Shown: positions 49,969 to 59,650 of the stretch, piece after piece
Layout: every line of letters starts with the position of its first letter
Position numbering within the stretch: position 1 is the first letter of the stretch
DNA from: Gammaproteobacteria bacterium MOLA455
GTDB lineage: Bacteria; Pseudomonadota; Gammaproteobacteria; Pseudomonadales; Porticoccaceae
DNA length: 64,000 bases
Assembly: GCA_000511875.1 (NCBI GenBank)
Contig: AZIN01000001.1
Coordinates: forward strand, 1,247,332-1,311,331
Direction: 5' to 3'
Made by a program: the position numbers and the translations under genes
The notes under the pieces: model-generated
Database searches by the model: none
The model's input: the letters and a program-made list of their open reading frames with translations, nothing else
What the model was told of the DNA's origin: nothing

Positions 49969-51087
49969 TTATTCGTAGTCGACATGCTCGACGACTTCGA
50001 GATCAAAGCCGGAGATACCGGTAAATTTAAACGGTGCACTCATTAAACGCATCTTTTGAATGCCGAGATCGCGCAGAATCTGCGATCCGGTGCCGACTTG
50101 CTGGTAGACCACTTCGCTGGCGCGCTGACCGCGGGCCTGGCCTGGATTGAGAATCTGTTCAATGCTGCGATCTATATCTTCAGAAGATTCCGGATAGTAG
50201 AGCAACACCACAACACCGCGACCTTCGCTAGCAACGCGCTCAAGGGCCTTGTGAAATGACCAACTTTTAAACGTGCTGGAATCTTCAATGGCAAGTAAAT
50301 CACGGGCTGATCGGTTGGTGTGTACTCGCACCAAGACTGGCTCTTCACCACTCACATCACCCATCACCAAAGCGAAGTGCTTCTCACTGTGCACATCGTC
50401 ATGGTAGGTTTTTAAGGTGAAATCGCCATAGCTAGTACTCACTTCACGCTCACTAATGCAGCGAGTTGTCTTTTCAGTCACCAGACGGTGATGAATCAAG
50501 TCAGCAATGGTGCCGATCTTCAGATCGTGTTTCTGAGCAAATACTTCGAGGTCATCGCGACGCGCCATGGTTCCGTCATCGTTCATGATTTCAACAATCA
50601 CAGCAGCGGGTTCAAAACCGGCCATTTTCGCCATATCACAACCAGCTTCAGTGTGACCTGCGCGACTGAGTACGCCGCCGGGCTGAGCCTTGAGCGGGAA
50701 AATATGTCCCGGCTGCACTATGTCTTCTGGACGAGCACTGCTGGCCACAGCAGCCTGCACTGTGCGCGCACGATCTGCAGCTGAAATACCGGTGGTAACA
50801 CCTTCGGCAGCTTCAATAGACAGAGTGAACGGCGTGCCGTGGCTAGCGTTGTTCTGGCTCGAGTTAACCATCATCGCCAGCTCTAATTGCTTGCAGCGAT
50901 CTTGATGCAGGGTCAAACAGATCAACCCACGAGCGTGGGTGGCCATAAAGTTAATGTCTTCAGCACGCACCATGGGTGCAGCCATCACTAGATCGCCTTC
51001 ATTCTCGCGATCTTCGTCATCCATCAAAATAACCATCTTGCCCTGACGAATATCTTCAATCAGCTCTTCTATAGTGTTGAGTACCAT
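49969..51087 (-). CDS. ribBA: Bifunctional-type RibBA with degenerate GTP cyclohydrolase II domain
   Basis: A 372-aa protein. The N-terminal half is 3,4-dihydroxy-2-butanone 4-phosphate synthase ([16 protein letters not shown] and [12 protein letters not shown]). The C-terminal half aligns with GTP cyclohydrolase II but has no cysteines at the zinc positions ([12 protein letters not shown] replaces the usual SEC...CDCG), so it is likely inactive as cyclohydrolase, as in Pseudomonas relatives. I chose the ATG at 51087 with AGAG upstream; a longer frame includes low-complexity sequence. Works with ribA at 46438. Confidence 0.95.
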   Translation of the reverse strand: MVLNTIEELIEDIRQGKMVILMDDEDRENEGDLVMAAPMVRAEDINFMATHARGLICLTLHQDRCKQLELAMMVNSSQNNASHGTPFTLSIEAAEGVTTGISAADRARTVQAAVASSARPEDIVQPGHIFPLKAQPGGVLSRAGHTEAGCDMAKMAGFEPAAVIVEIMNDDGTMARRDDLEVFAQKHDLKIGTIADLIHHRLVTEKTTRCISEREVSTSYGDFTLKTYHDDVHSEKHFALVMGDVSGEEPVLVRVHTNRSARDLLAIEDSSTFKSWSFHKALERVASEGRGVVVLLYYPESSEDIDRSIEQILNPGQARGQRASEVVYQQVGTGSQILRDLGIQKMRLMSAPFKFTGISGFDLEVVEHVDYE

Positions 51088-51169
51088 TATTGTTCTCTTC
51101 CAATGCGGAATGTTTGTTAACTTATTGTCTTTTAACTTACTTTCTTTCAACTTAGAGTTTAAAGACGTT

Positions 51170-51784
51170 TTATGCAGCGCCGTCTGCGGCCTTGTCACCG
51201 AGCAATAGGCGCTCAAGGTAACGGGCAACGAGATCAACCTCAAGGTTTACTTTAGTGCCGACCTGATAATCGCCCATAATCGTGTGGACCATGGTATGGG
51301 GCACTATATTGAGTTCGAATTCAGCGCCATCCACATGATTGACGGTGAGGCTGGTGCCATCGACAGTGATCGAGCCTTTGTGAGCAATGTATTTGGCTAG
51401 CTCGCGGGGTGCGCGAATGCGAAAGCGCCATGAGCGGGCGTCTTCGTGGAGCGACACCACTTCACCCATACCATCAACATGCCCGGAGACTATGTGGCCG
51501 CCAAAGCGATCTGTAGCCTGCATGGCTTTTTCCAGATTGATGCGGCTGCCGAGTTTTAGGTTGCCGGTGGTAGTCAGGGTCAGGGTCTCTACTGAGACGT
51601 CGGCGATAAAGCCGTTCTCCGTAAGTTCCACTGCAGTTAGGCAAGTGCCGTTGCAGGCAATACTGTCACCGAGTTGGACATCGGCCATACTCAAATTACC
51701 GGCATTGATGTGCAGTCGAGCGTCGCCACCGCGGGGTTCGAGGTTAGTGAGCTCTCCAAGGGCGCTGATGATTCCTGTAAACAT
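51170..51784 (-). CDS. ribE: Riboflavin synthase alpha subunit
   Basis: A 204-aa enzyme that makes riboflavin from two lumazine molecules. Two homologous beta-barrel halves are visible, each with the start-type motif (MFTGIISALGEL and the second FGGHIVSGHVDGMGEVV), and SLTVNHVDG near residue 143. No FMN riboswitch sequence was found by eye upstream. Confidence 0.96.
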   Translation of the reverse strand: MFTGIISALGELTNLEPRGGDARLHINAGNLSMADVQLGDSIACNGTCLTAVELTENGFIADVSVETLTLTTTGNLKLGSRINLEKAMQATDRFGGHIVSGHVDGMGEVVSLHEDARSWRFRIRAPRELAKYIAHKGSITVDGTSLTVNHVDGAEFELNIVPHTMVHTIMGDYQVGTKVNLEVDLVARYLERLLLGDKAADGAA

Positions 51785-51878
51785 ATTGTTAGCCTGTATG
51801 TATTAATTCTTTGTTAATGAGCGTTTTACTAAAGCCCTGCTATCAGGATAATTTAACGGTCAAGCAGTGGCCCTTAAA

Positions 51879-53012
51879 TTAGTAGTCCTTATCCGGCCTC
51901 AGGGTGATACGGATATCCTCACCAATCTGGCGCATATCTTTTACAGCCAACGCCAAATGAGCATCAATGGTCTGGATCGGCAGCTCAAACATCGGCCGCG
52001 CATCGCTGCCAAACAGCTTAGGTGCCCAATAGCAAACCAACTCGTCCAGCAGTCCTTCAGCGACAAAGCCACCGGCTAATCCAGCACCAGCCTCAACCAT
52101 CACGCTATTGCATTCACGGCGCGCTAGTTCAAGCAATAATTCGTAGAGATCCACATGGCCATCACGAGCGGGCAAAAACACCACTGCAGCACCAGAGGCC
52201 TCCAGTGCCGACGCTTTTTCACGTTGTTCTAGTCCATCGATTGTTGCGATAAGGGTGTCGCCAGGCTGAGCAAACATCCGCGCGTCGGGGCTCATCTGTA
52301 ACTTGCTGTCCACTACCACCCGCAGGGGCTGGCGCAGGCTATCTTCAACGCCAACGTCTTCATGGGTAATACGCACCGTCAGCGAGGGATCATCCATCAT
52401 CTGGGTACCAATGCCGGTGATGATGGCGCAGTTTGCCGCGCGCAAACGCTGCACATCTTTGCGCGACGCTGGCGTAGTGATCCACTGACTCTGACCACTG
52501 GCCATAGCGGTGCGGCCGTCGAGGCTAGCGGCGATCTTAACCACAACCCAGGGTAGTCCCTGTTCATGACGTTTGATAAAACCTTTATTTAGCTCTCGCG
52601 CTTGATCTTCATAGAGACCACAGGCGACGTCGATGCCGGCGGCTTCGAGTAACTGAATACCGGCACCAGCAACGTTGGGATTGGGATCTTCACAGGCGAT
52701 AACTGCGCGGCTAATACCTGCGCCTATCAGAGCCTGAACACAGGGCCCAGTCTTGCCGGTGTGACTGCAGGGCTCCAGAGTGACGTAGGCGGTCGCGCCC
52801 CTTACATCTGAAGCCTTAAGAAAAGCGCTATTCAGCGCTTCAATTTCGGCATGATTACCGCCAGCAGGTCGGGTGAAACCTTCGCCGACAATCTTGTCAT
52901 CGACCACAAGCACACAGCCAACACTGGGATTCGGTGTCGTGGTGAAACAGCCCTGGGCAGCCAGCTCGAGGGCACGGGACATATATTCACGATCTGCCAC
53001 AGAGTAAGCCAT
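51879..53012 (-). CDS. ribD: Bifunctional pyrimidine deaminase/reductase in riboflavin synthesis
   Basis: A 377-aa enzyme with an N-terminal zinc deaminase (H54-A-E56, C82 and C91 of PCSHTGKTGPC) and a C-terminal NADPH reductase (VVKIAASLDGRTA, then VEAGAGLAGGFV). It carries out two consecutive steps after GTP cyclohydrolase. Its start overlaps the nrdR stop (TGATG). Confidence 0.97.
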   Translation of the reverse strand: MAYSVADREYMSRALELAAQGCFTTTPNPSVGCVLVVDDKIVGEGFTRPAGGNHAEIEALNSAFLKASDVRGATAYVTLEPCSHTGKTGPCVQALIGAGISRAVIACEDPNPNVAGAGIQLLEAAGIDVACGLYEDQARELNKGFIKRHEQGLPWVVVKIAASLDGRTAMASGQSQWITTPASRKDVQRLRAANCAIITGIGTQMMDDPSLTVRITHEDVGVEDSLRQPLRVVVDSKLQMSPDARMFAQPGDTLIATIDGLEQREKASALEASGAAVVFLPARDGHVDLYELLLELARRECNSVMVEAGAGLAGGFVAEGLLDELVCYWAPKLFGSDARPMFELPIQTIDAHLALAVKDMRQIGEDIRITLRPDKDY

Positions 53013-53485
53013 CAGTCTTGCGTCTCAGTGGGCTTTAAGGCATTTAAACGATTGAGCTCATCCTGGAATTCACTGAGATCCTGGAAACTGCGATAGACCG
53101 AGGCGAAACGCACATAGGCAACCTCATCCAACTCGCGCAATTTACCCATCACTGCTTCACCAATCATTCGCGACGGCACTTCACGCTCACCAGTGACCTG
53201 GAGGAAATGTCTTATCTGAGTCAGGGCAACTTCGATCTGCTCTATGGATACCGGACGTTTTTCCAAAGCGCGCTGGAGACCGTCGCGCAGCTTGTTCTCG
53301 TCGAAGGGCTCGCGGGTACCATCGGTCTTAATCACTCGCGGCATCACCAGTTCGGCCATCTCGTAAGTGGTAAAACGTTCACTGCAACTAAGGCATTCAC
53401 GACGTCGACGAACCTGGCCACCGTCGGCGACTAGGCGCGAATCCACGACTTTGGTGTCATCAGCTTTGCAAAAGGGACAATACAT
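53012..53485 (-). CDS. nrdR: Transcriptional repressor NrdR
   Basis: A 157-aa repressor of ribonucleotide reductase genes. The zinc ribbon has C3, C6, C31 and C34; the ATP cone spans about 49-139. It is next to ribD, as in many gammaproteobacteria. Confidence 0.97.
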   Translation of the reverse strand: MYCPFCKADDTKVVDSRLVADGGQVRRRRECLSCSERFTTYEMAELVMPRVIKTDGTREPFDENKLRDGLQRALEKRPVSIEQIEVALTQIRHFLQVTGEREVPSRMIGEAVMGKLRELDEVAYVRFASVYRSFQDLSEFQDELNRLNALKPTETQD

Positions 53486-53540
53486 GGCTTTAGATCAAAA
53501 AAAAGGGTCGCTATTCTAACACAAGATAATGGCCTGAAAG

Positions 53541-54272
53541 CTATTGTGGATTATCCATAGCCGCTATTCCTACATCCTCACCAGAGTGAATATAGCGAAT
53601 GCCCTGATCGCTGACTATGCAGCGGTGTCGCGGGCCCGCAAGAGCGCTATTTTGTGTCTCATAACCGGCATCTCCAGGATAGAGCAATAGGTCTACTGCA
53701 CCGTCTCGAGTGAATCGTGGAGTAACCCAATAAGCGTCAAAATGACGCAAGCTTTCCAGGGCCTTTTCGGCATTTGAAAACTGATCCACCAACTTGATGC
53801 TCATGTAGGTCGGCGGCATCATATCCAGCTCACCAGCACAATGCATCGCCATAGCCTGAGCCGGAGTTAACCATTGAAAATCATGGATCTCGCCATCGTC
53901 AATCACCACCGTTGAATCGGTATCGGCAACCACCGCAGCAAAAAACCAGGTAGCAAAGCGACGCTTTGACTTTTCCGGAGTGGTCCAGTGGGAGAAATGC
54001 ACTAGCTGCTCCTCATCTAATGCAAGGCCGCACTCTTCAGCGGACTCCCGCACTGCGGCAACTCGCGCCGAACGTAACTCATCCTCTGGTCCAGCACTGT
54101 CGCTCTCACGATCGGCCTGATCTACCGCGCCACCGGGAAACACCCAGGCACCACCGGCAAAGGCTAACTTGGCATTGCGGCGCAGCAGTAATATCTCCAT
54201 GCCCGTTTGAGCCTGGCGCATAATCAAAACAGTTGCGGCGCTGCGTAATCTGTCTGCTGGTTTATCGCTCAA
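53541..54272 (-). CDS. Nudix hydrolase, NUDT19-like
   Basis: A 243-aa Nudix protein. The box ends in RESAEECGL with the two metal-binding glutamates, but the segment between the opening GGAV and this helix is longer than in the classical box, which resembles the NUDT19/NUDT7-type CoA-diphosphate hydrolases. Substrate is not determined. It lies between nrdR and the glyA terminator; it is on the same strand. Confidence 0.85.
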   Translation of the reverse strand: MSDKPADRLRSAATVLIMRQAQTGMEILLLRRNAKLAFAGGAWVFPGGAVDQADRESDSAGPEDELRSARVAAVRESAEECGLALDEEQLVHFSHWTTPEKSKRRFATWFFAAVVADTDSTVVIDDGEIHDFQWLTPAQAMAMHCAGELDMMPPTYMSIKLVDQFSNAEKALESLRHFDAYWVTPRFTRDGAVDLLLYPGDAGYETQNSALAGPRHRCIVSDQGIRYIHSGEDVGIAAMDNPQ

Positions 54273-54315
54273 ATAAGACTCTCTATTTTTTACTCTTAGC
54301 GCTGCCAGTTAAAAA

Positions 54316-54346
54316 CAAAAAAGCCCTGCAGTAAACAGGGCTTTTT
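54316..54346 (-). terminator. Rho-independent terminator downstream of glyA
   Basis: AAGCCCTG and CAGGGCTT pair around a short loop, with A- and T-runs on both sides, so the hairpin could work in either direction. It lies between glyA and the Nudix gene. Confidence 0.9.
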
Positions 54347-54378
54347 CAATTCGTTCTTCATAAACCAATGATTAGAGA

Positions 54379-55638
54379 CTAACCATAGACTGGGAAGCGA
54401 GCACAAACGTCCAACACCTTGGCTTTTACCTCAGCAATAACCTGCTCAGACGTGCCGTTTTCCAGACTGTCGAGAATATCGCACATCCAATCGGTCAACT
54501 GCACAGTCTCGTCAATGCCAAAACCGCGAGTTGTAATCGCTGGCGTACCCACTCGCAAACCAGAAGTTACAAAGGGTGAGCGTGGATCATTGGGTACAGC
54601 GTTTTTGTTGACTGTAATAAAGGCTTCGCCCATGGCGCGGTCAGCATCAGTACCTGTGTACTCTTTACCGATGAGGCTAACTAGCATCAGATGGTTCTCG
54701 GTGCCCTTAGAAACAATATCAAAACCGCGATGCATAAATCTCGCTGCCATAGCTTTCGCATTGGCGACAACCTGCTTTTGATAATTAACAAACTCAGGGC
54801 TGGCGGCCTCTTTAAAAGCAATCGCCTTAGCGGCAATAACGTGGCACAGCGGGCCGCCCTGTCCACCAGGGAAAACAGCAGAGTTACATTTCTTCGCCAC
54901 AGCTTCGTCATTAGTAATAATGATGCCGCCCCGTGGGCCACGCAGTGTTTTGTGGGTCGTCGACGTTACAACGTGGGCATGAGGCACTGGGTTCGGGTAG
55001 ACCCCAGCGGCGATAAGACCAGAGACGTGAGCCATATCAACCATTAGATAGGCACCGACTTTGTCGGCGATCTCGCGGAAACGTGCCCAATCCATGATGC
55101 CGGAGTAAGCCGAGAATCCCGCGATAATCATTGCCGGCTTGTGCTCGATAGCCAGTGCTTCAACTTGGTCGTAATCGATCAGACCAGTGTCGTTATCGAG
55201 ACCATACTGCACTGCATTGTAAAGCTTGCCAGAAAAGCTCGGCTTGGACCCGTGAGTCAGGTGACCACCGTCGGCCAGACTCATACCCAAAATGGTGTCG
55301 CCGCCCTTGATCAGTGCCAAAAATACCGCACTGTTTGCCTGCGAGCCAGAGTGCGGCTGCACATTAGCATAGGCTGCGCCATAAAGGCTTTTCAGACGAT
55401 CAATCGCCAACTGCTCAGTGATATCAACATATTCACAGCCACCGTAGTAGCGCTTGCCGGGATAACCTTCAGCATATTTGTTAGTCATCTGACCGCCCTG
55501 AGCTGCCATAACCGCCGGGCTGGTGTAGTTCTCAGAGGCAATCAGTTCAATGTGCTGTTCTTGACGCTGATCTTCCTGCTGCATGGCGTGCCATACCTCG
55601 GCATCAAAATTCTCAATGGTCTGGTTTTTATCAAACAT
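54379..55638 (-). CDS. glyA: Serine hydroxymethyltransferase
   Basis: A 419-aa PLP enzyme that converts serine and tetrahydrofolate to glycine and methylene-THF. The PLP lysine is in [15 protein letters not shown], with [13 protein letters not shown] and the conserved HSGSQAN loop near the start. Full length. No glycine riboswitch was seen upstream. Confidence 0.98.
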   Translation of the reverse strand: MFDKNQTIENFDAEVWHAMQQEDQRQEQHIELIASENYTSPAVMAAQGGQMTNKYAEGYPGKRYYGGCEYVDITEQLAIDRLKSLYGAAYANVQPHSGSQANSAVFLALIKGGDTILGMSLADGGHLTHGSKPSFSGKLYNAVQYGLDNDTGLIDYDQVEALAIEHKPAMIIAGFSAYSGIMDWARFREIADKVGAYLMVDMAHVSGLIAAGVYPNPVPHAHVVTSTTHKTLRGPRGGIIITNDEAVAKKCNSAVFPGGQGGPLCHVIAAKAIAFKEAASPEFVNYQKQVVANAKAMAARFMHRGFDIVSKGTENHLMLVSLIGKEYTGTDADRAMGEAFITVNKNAVPNDPRSPFVTSGLRVGTPAITTRGFGIDETVQLTDWMCDILDSLENGTSEQVIAEVKAKVLDVCARFPVYG

Positions 55639-55758
55639 GGTTAGGACATTCCCATAGCTGGTGGTGTTTAAATGTAGAGTCGAAATATAGCAGGTCTAAA
55701 ACGGTGGGAAGTTTAACTGAAAGCCGATGCAGCTAACAGCCAAAAATTCCTCTGAAAT

Positions 55759-57057
55759 CTATTTTTCTAACAGCGCAATCGCCTCGACGTGTGCTGTGTG
55801 AGGGAACATATCCATCACCCCAGCTGCCTTCATTTTATACCCGGCTTCGGCGAGCACTTTAAGGTCGCGAACCATAGTCGAAGGGTGGCAGGAAATATAA
55901 ATTACCTGCTTGGCCTTGGTTTTGACAACCCAGGGCATCACACCGGCGGCGCCGCTTCGCGGTGGATCCAGTAGTACCAGATCAACCTTGCCTTTGATTT
56001 TGCGCATGCCGGTCCAACTGCTCAGATCCGAGACGACAAATTCCGTATTAGTAATACTGTTGAGCCGGGCATTCTGTTGGGCTTTTGCCACTAGCTCCGT
56101 GAGCCCTTCAATACCGATCACTCGATCAAATTTAGCCGCCAAGGGCAGCGAGAAATTGCCCGACCCGCAGAACAGGTCAACCGCAACAGACTCTCGATCG
56201 GAAGTAGTCTTACGCACTAGGTCGACTACTTGATCAATCATCTGACGATTAATCTCGCCATTGACCTGAACGAATTGACCCGGCTCAACTTGCAGCCGAA
56301 TAGTCTCAGTGAGTGCGACATTTAAAGATTGATCACCGCCGTCAATACGCTTAAAAGCGGTCTGCTTTTCAGTCTTCCACCACAGCTGAGCATCGCTAAA
56401 CGTCATTTCAGCCAACATGGCTTCGCGCTCCGCAGCGGAGGGCACACGACTGGCCTCAATGGCAATGGCCACGGCATTGTCGGCACTGAGTAACTCAATC
56501 TCCGAGAGGCGAATACCAGACGGAAAGTTAACCATCCAAGCTGGGAGTGCAGCAACTATTGCAGGTAATGGCTCGACCAACACATGACATTCAGTAATCG
56601 GTTCGATACGGCGGCTACCGGCATTGCGAAAGCCAACCACAATCTGGCCATCTTTGGCCCGCTGTACTGCTAGGCGCGCCCGGCGGCGATAGCCCCACTG
56701 AGGCGCGCTCAGCGCCGGCAAAACAATTTCTGGCAGCAGATCAGCACGCTCCAAACTATCCATAAGCTGCTGCTGTTTGAAGCCTATCTGCGCCCCGTGT
56801 TCGAGATGTTGCAGTGTGCAGCCACCACAGCGAGGGAAATGTTTGCACATCGGATCGACGCGACTCGGCGATGCCGAGACCACATTGAGCACATGAGCTT
56901 CATCGTAATTGCGCTTCTCATTATGACGACGAAACTCAACCGTTTCGCCGGGCAACGCACCGTCGACAAAACAGGCCTTACCGTCGGGGCGACCGACACC
57001 GCGGCCGTCGTGGATCAAATCAACAATTTCGCAGATCAGAGGAGTTTCGTTGGCCAT
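55759..57057 (-). CDS. rlmD: 23S rRNA (uracil-1939) methyltransferase
   Basis: A 432-aa SAM-dependent methyltransferase with a TRAM domain (about 1-60) and an iron-sulfur site (C71, C77, C80 and a later Cys near 157). The catalytic region has VLLDPPRSGA and YISCHPSTM. The first Cys of the site lies in PMCKHFPRCGGC. Monocistronic; the next gene on the right is on the other strand. Confidence 0.97.
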   Translation of the reverse strand: MANETPLICEIVDLIHDGRGVGRPDGKACFVDGALPGETVEFRRHNEKRNYDEAHVLNVVSASPSRVDPMCKHFPRCGGCTLQHLEHGAQIGFKQQQLMDSLERADLLPEIVLPALSAPQWGYRRRARLAVQRAKDGQIVVGFRNAGSRRIEPITECHVLVEPLPAIVAALPAWMVNFPSGIRLSEIELLSADNAVAIAIEASRVPSAAEREAMLAEMTFSDAQLWWKTEKQTAFKRIDGGDQSLNVALTETIRLQVEPGQFVQVNGEINRQMIDQVVDLVRKTTSDRESVAVDLFCGSGNFSLPLAAKFDRVIGIEGLTELVAKAQQNARLNSITNTEFVVSDLSSWTGMRKIKGKVDLVLLDPPRSGAAGVMPWVVKTKAKQVIYISCHPSTMVRDLKVLAEAGYKMKAAGVMDMFPHTAHVEAIALLEK

Positions 57058-57191
57058 GGTGGCATCTTGTGTGGTCGAATTTAAGGTCGCTATAGTAGCA
57101 GATTGAAGTAATCGCTTTTGATTGTTTTACACTGATCAGAATTGAGCTGATAATCAGACTTTAAAGGTCAGAGAGACAGAGGAGAATTTTT

Positions 57192-57728
57192 ATGGGCATT
57201 CGCAACACAGAGCAACAATGGGGCTGGCCGAGCAAGCTACTGCACTGGAGCACGGCGCTGTTAATTTTAATTCAAATTCCGCTCGGTTTTTATGCCGATG
57301 ACTTAGCTAATTCGCCGCTAAAACTCGAACTATTTGGCTGGCATAAGTCCTTTGGCATCCTGATATTGATACTGGCCGTTCTGCGACTGCTATGGCGCAT
57401 GGCCGGCTCCATACCCGCCCTGCCGGACGCCAGCTTTGTGCAACGACGACTGGCCAATCTTGGCCACAGTTTACTTTACGGCCTGATGCTGGTGCTGCCC
57501 CTCAGTGGTTGGATCATGTCCTCAGCGGCCAATCGCCCGATCAATTGGTTCTGGATCATCGAACTACCCGCCCTGACCGGCCCTGACAAAGCCCTGAAAG
57601 AAATTGCCGAAGAGGTTCACGAAGTGTCGGTGATTTTACTGCTTGTAGTACTTGCAGTGCATATAGGTGCTGCCCTATGGCATCACTTTACGCTTCGCGA
57701 TAGCGTGGTAAAGCGCATGTGGTTTTAA
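57192..57728 (+). CDS. cybB: Cytochrome b561
   Basis: A 178-aa di-heme membrane protein with four helices; histidines in LLHWSTALLIL, GWHKSFGIL, and the last helix (LAVHIGAALWHHF) are candidate heme ligands. It moves electrons between quinones and periplasmic acceptors such as superoxide in E. coli. It starts the cluster that runs to the right edge, with YceI next (4-base gap), an arrangement often seen because YceI follows cytochrome b561. Confidence 0.94.
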   Translation: MGIRNTEQQWGWPSKLLHWSTALLILIQIPLGFYADDLANSPLKLELFGWHKSFGILILILAVLRLLWRMAGSIPALPDASFVQRRLANLGHSLLYGLMLVLPLSGWIMSSAANRPINWFWIIELPALTGPDKALKEIAEEVHEVSVILLLVVLAVHIGAALWHHFTLRDSVVKRMWF

Positions 57729-57732
57729 GCGG

Positions 57733-58320
57733 ATGAATTATTTCGTTAACGCTATGCTGCTAAGCCCCCTTTTATTCTGCCAACCGAGCCTTGCGGATCA
57801 GTGGCAGTCAGTGCTCACTAACAGCAAGCTTAACTATGAAGTCACCTTTCAAGGCCTACCAATTGACGGGCGCTTTACCCAGTTTTCTGTGGATTACAGC
57901 CCTGCTAAAAAGCTGCTGGTTACAGTAGCTGTTGACAGCGCCGATATGAGTGACGACGAATTGAACAGCGAAATTGCCGGAGTCGACTGGTTTGATGTTG
58001 GTCGTTTTGATCAGGCAGTGTTTAGTAGCAACCACCTTGTGACGAATAGCTCTGTCGCCCAGAGCAACTCAAAGGAAAGCTTTATCGCCGAGGGCAGCTT
58101 AACGTTAAAGGGCGTTTCTGAGCCAGTGAAGGTACCCTTTACCTGGCAGCCAGATTTTCAGAATCCAGACCGCGCCACGATGAGTGGCGAGCTAGTTTTA
58201 AAGCGCAGCGACTTTTCGATTGGCATAGGCGACTGGTCCAGCGGCGATCAGATCGGCATTGATGTCAGTGTTAGCTTCGCTGTTGAAATGCAGCGGCAAG
58301 CTCAGGAGCGGAACAATTAA
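57733..58320 (+). CDS. YceI-family periplasmic lipid-binding protein
   Basis: A 195-aa YceI protein with a signal peptide (about 1-21, ending in PSLA). The lipocalin-like fold is suggested by SKLNYEVTFQGLPIDGRFTQF and LTLKGVSEPVKVPF. YceI proteins bind isoprenoid quinone-type lipids. It is 4 bases after cybB and overlaps the next gene. Confidence 0.93.
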   Translation: MNYFVNAMLLSPLLFCQPSLADQWQSVLTNSKLNYEVTFQGLPIDGRFTQFSVDYSPAKKLLVTVAVDSADMSDDELNSEIAGVDWFDVGRFDQAVFSSNHLVTNSSVAQSNSKESFIAEGSLTLKGVSEPVKVPFTWQPDFQNPDRATMSGELVLKRSDFSIGIGDWSSGDQIGIDVSVSFAVEMQRQAQERNN

Positions 58321-59032
58321 AACGCTTATCGCCGCAGTGTTAATACCCTCGATCTTACTTGTCGCCTGCTCGGTGCCAAGAGAAGAGTTCACCAGGCAAC
58401 AACGACCGGCTGATTACCCTAGCGCCATCTATGCCAACCCAGATCCGCAGAGCAACCTCTACCAAGTAGACAGCGCCAGCTCCATTGTGCTCATAAAAGT
58501 CCTGCGCGGCGGTGCTATGGCCAAATTCGGGCACGACCATATAGTGGCCAGTCGCGATGTGCAGGGCTACCTATTGCTCGGCAATGATGGTAGCTGCCGG
58601 GCGGATTTCTATGCGTCCCTAAACCAACTTATTGTTGATGATCCAATTTTGCGCAACCAGGCCAAGCTGCTCACCACCCCCACAGAAAAAGATATCGCCG
58701 CGACTAAAACCAATATGCTGATCAGTCTGGAAACTGCGGAATTTCCCTTTGTGCAACTGCAGAGTCTAGATTGCGCTGGGGTTATGGATGGACAGCCAGC
58801 CTCCACTCGCATAGGTTTACATGGCGTTTTTCAAACGCAGCAACTGGAGGTAACAGTGAATCAGATGGATACAAACAGCCTTGAGTCAGACATGAAAAGT
58901 CTGCTGATTAGCGGCAGCTTCGGGATTCTGCAGACCGACTTCGGTATACAACCGTTCTCGGTATTTAATGGCTTGTTGAAAGTCGAAGACAGGCTGGAGA
59001 TTAGTTATCAGCTCGTAGCCCGCAAACAATAG
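58316..59032 (+). CDS. YceI-like lipoprotein (probable AUU start)
   Basis: A 238-aa protein with a lipoprotein signal (LIAAVLIPSILLVAC, lipobox LVAC) and a YceI-like body (YQVDSASSIVLIKVLRGGA, KFGHDHIVASRDVQG). In-frame alternatives begin inside yceI with TTG and would add residues before the signal. ATT at 58316 lies exactly 7 bases after AGGAG and overlaps the yceI stop (ATTAA); it gives a standard MKTLIAAVL-type leader. The rare start is an inference from spacing and signal shape. Confidence 0.8.
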   Translation: MKTLIAAVLIPSILLVACSVPREEFTRQQRPADYPSAIYANPDPQSNLYQVDSASSIVLIKVLRGGAMAKFGHDHIVASRDVQGYLLLGNDGSCRADFYASLNQLIVDDPILRNQAKLLTTPTEKDIAATKTNMLISLETAEFPFVQLQSLDCAGVMDGQPASTRIGLHGVFQTQQLEVTVNQMDTNSLESDMKSLLISGSFGILQTDFGIQPFSVFNGLLKVEDRLEISYQLVARKQ

Positions 59033-59049
59033 TTGGTAAAAAAAACCGC

Positions 59050-59595
59050 CTACTCCACTATCGAACAAAAACCTTGAGCAGGCACATCCAACGCATTGTT
59101 AAACTTACTCGAGAGATTCTGAAAGGCAATTAATCCGGTCAATTCGACAATCCCCTCATCATCGTAAAACCTACGCAACCTTGTCATTAACTCAGCACTG
59201 ACTTGCCCATGAGTATAGGTCACCGCCTCAGTGTACTCGAGAACAACCTGCTCTTCTTCGCTAAACAGGTCTTGGTTGCGCCAGTCGCTGAGGGCAAGCA
59301 TCTTATCCATAGAACCGCTGCGCCGAGCCAAAGTGGCGGCATTGATATCGACACAAAAGTGACAGTCATTCACCTGAGAGACTCGCACCGTCACCAATGA
59401 GCGTAGCACCGGGCTCAACGGCGACGCTTTGCGATCCAACACCCCATACATAATCGCCACGCTGGCAAAGAGTTTTGGTGACAGGCCCCAGAGGCGGCCG
59501 GGATCCAGCACGGCGCCATATTTGCGCTTCTGATTCCAGAAAAACGGACGAATATACCAGGGGTATTGATTGAGGGGTTTCACTTGAACATGCAT
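59050..59595 (-). CDS. Carboxymuconolactone decarboxylase/AhpD-like protein
   Basis: A 181-aa protein of the CMD/AhpD group. The redox motif CHFC and the downstream INAATLARRSG segment match AhpD-like alkylhydroperoxidase domains; by family it may be a disulfide-dependent peroxidase. I chose the ATG at 59595, preceded by AGGTGA, over one 33 bases upstream. Convergent with the YceI lipoprotein. Confidence 0.85.
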   Translation of the reverse strand: MHVQVKPLNQYPWYIRPFFWNQKRKYGAVLDPGRLWGLSPKLFASVAIMYGVLDRKASPLSPVLRSLVTVRVSQVNDCHFCVDINAATLARRSGSMDKMLALSDWRNQDLFSEEEQVVLEYTEAVTYTHGQVSAELMTRLRRFYDDEGIVELTGLIAFQNLSSKFNNALDVPAQGFCSIVE

Positions 59596-59650
59596 GGATT
59601 CACCTACTGTTGCCCACAAAACGGACAACAGTGTAGCAATTCTTGTACGC

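Noticed and set aside
51088-51243. N-terminal extension of ribBA
   Set aside because: Low-complexity Lys/Leu-rich sequence overlapping ribE; the family start is MVLNTIEEL.
51785-51878. FMN riboswitch before ribE
   Set aside because: No conserved FMN aptamer motifs found by eye; the region is short and AT-rich.
55639-55758. Glycine riboswitch before glyA
   Set aside because: No tandem glycine aptamer motif seen in 120 bases.
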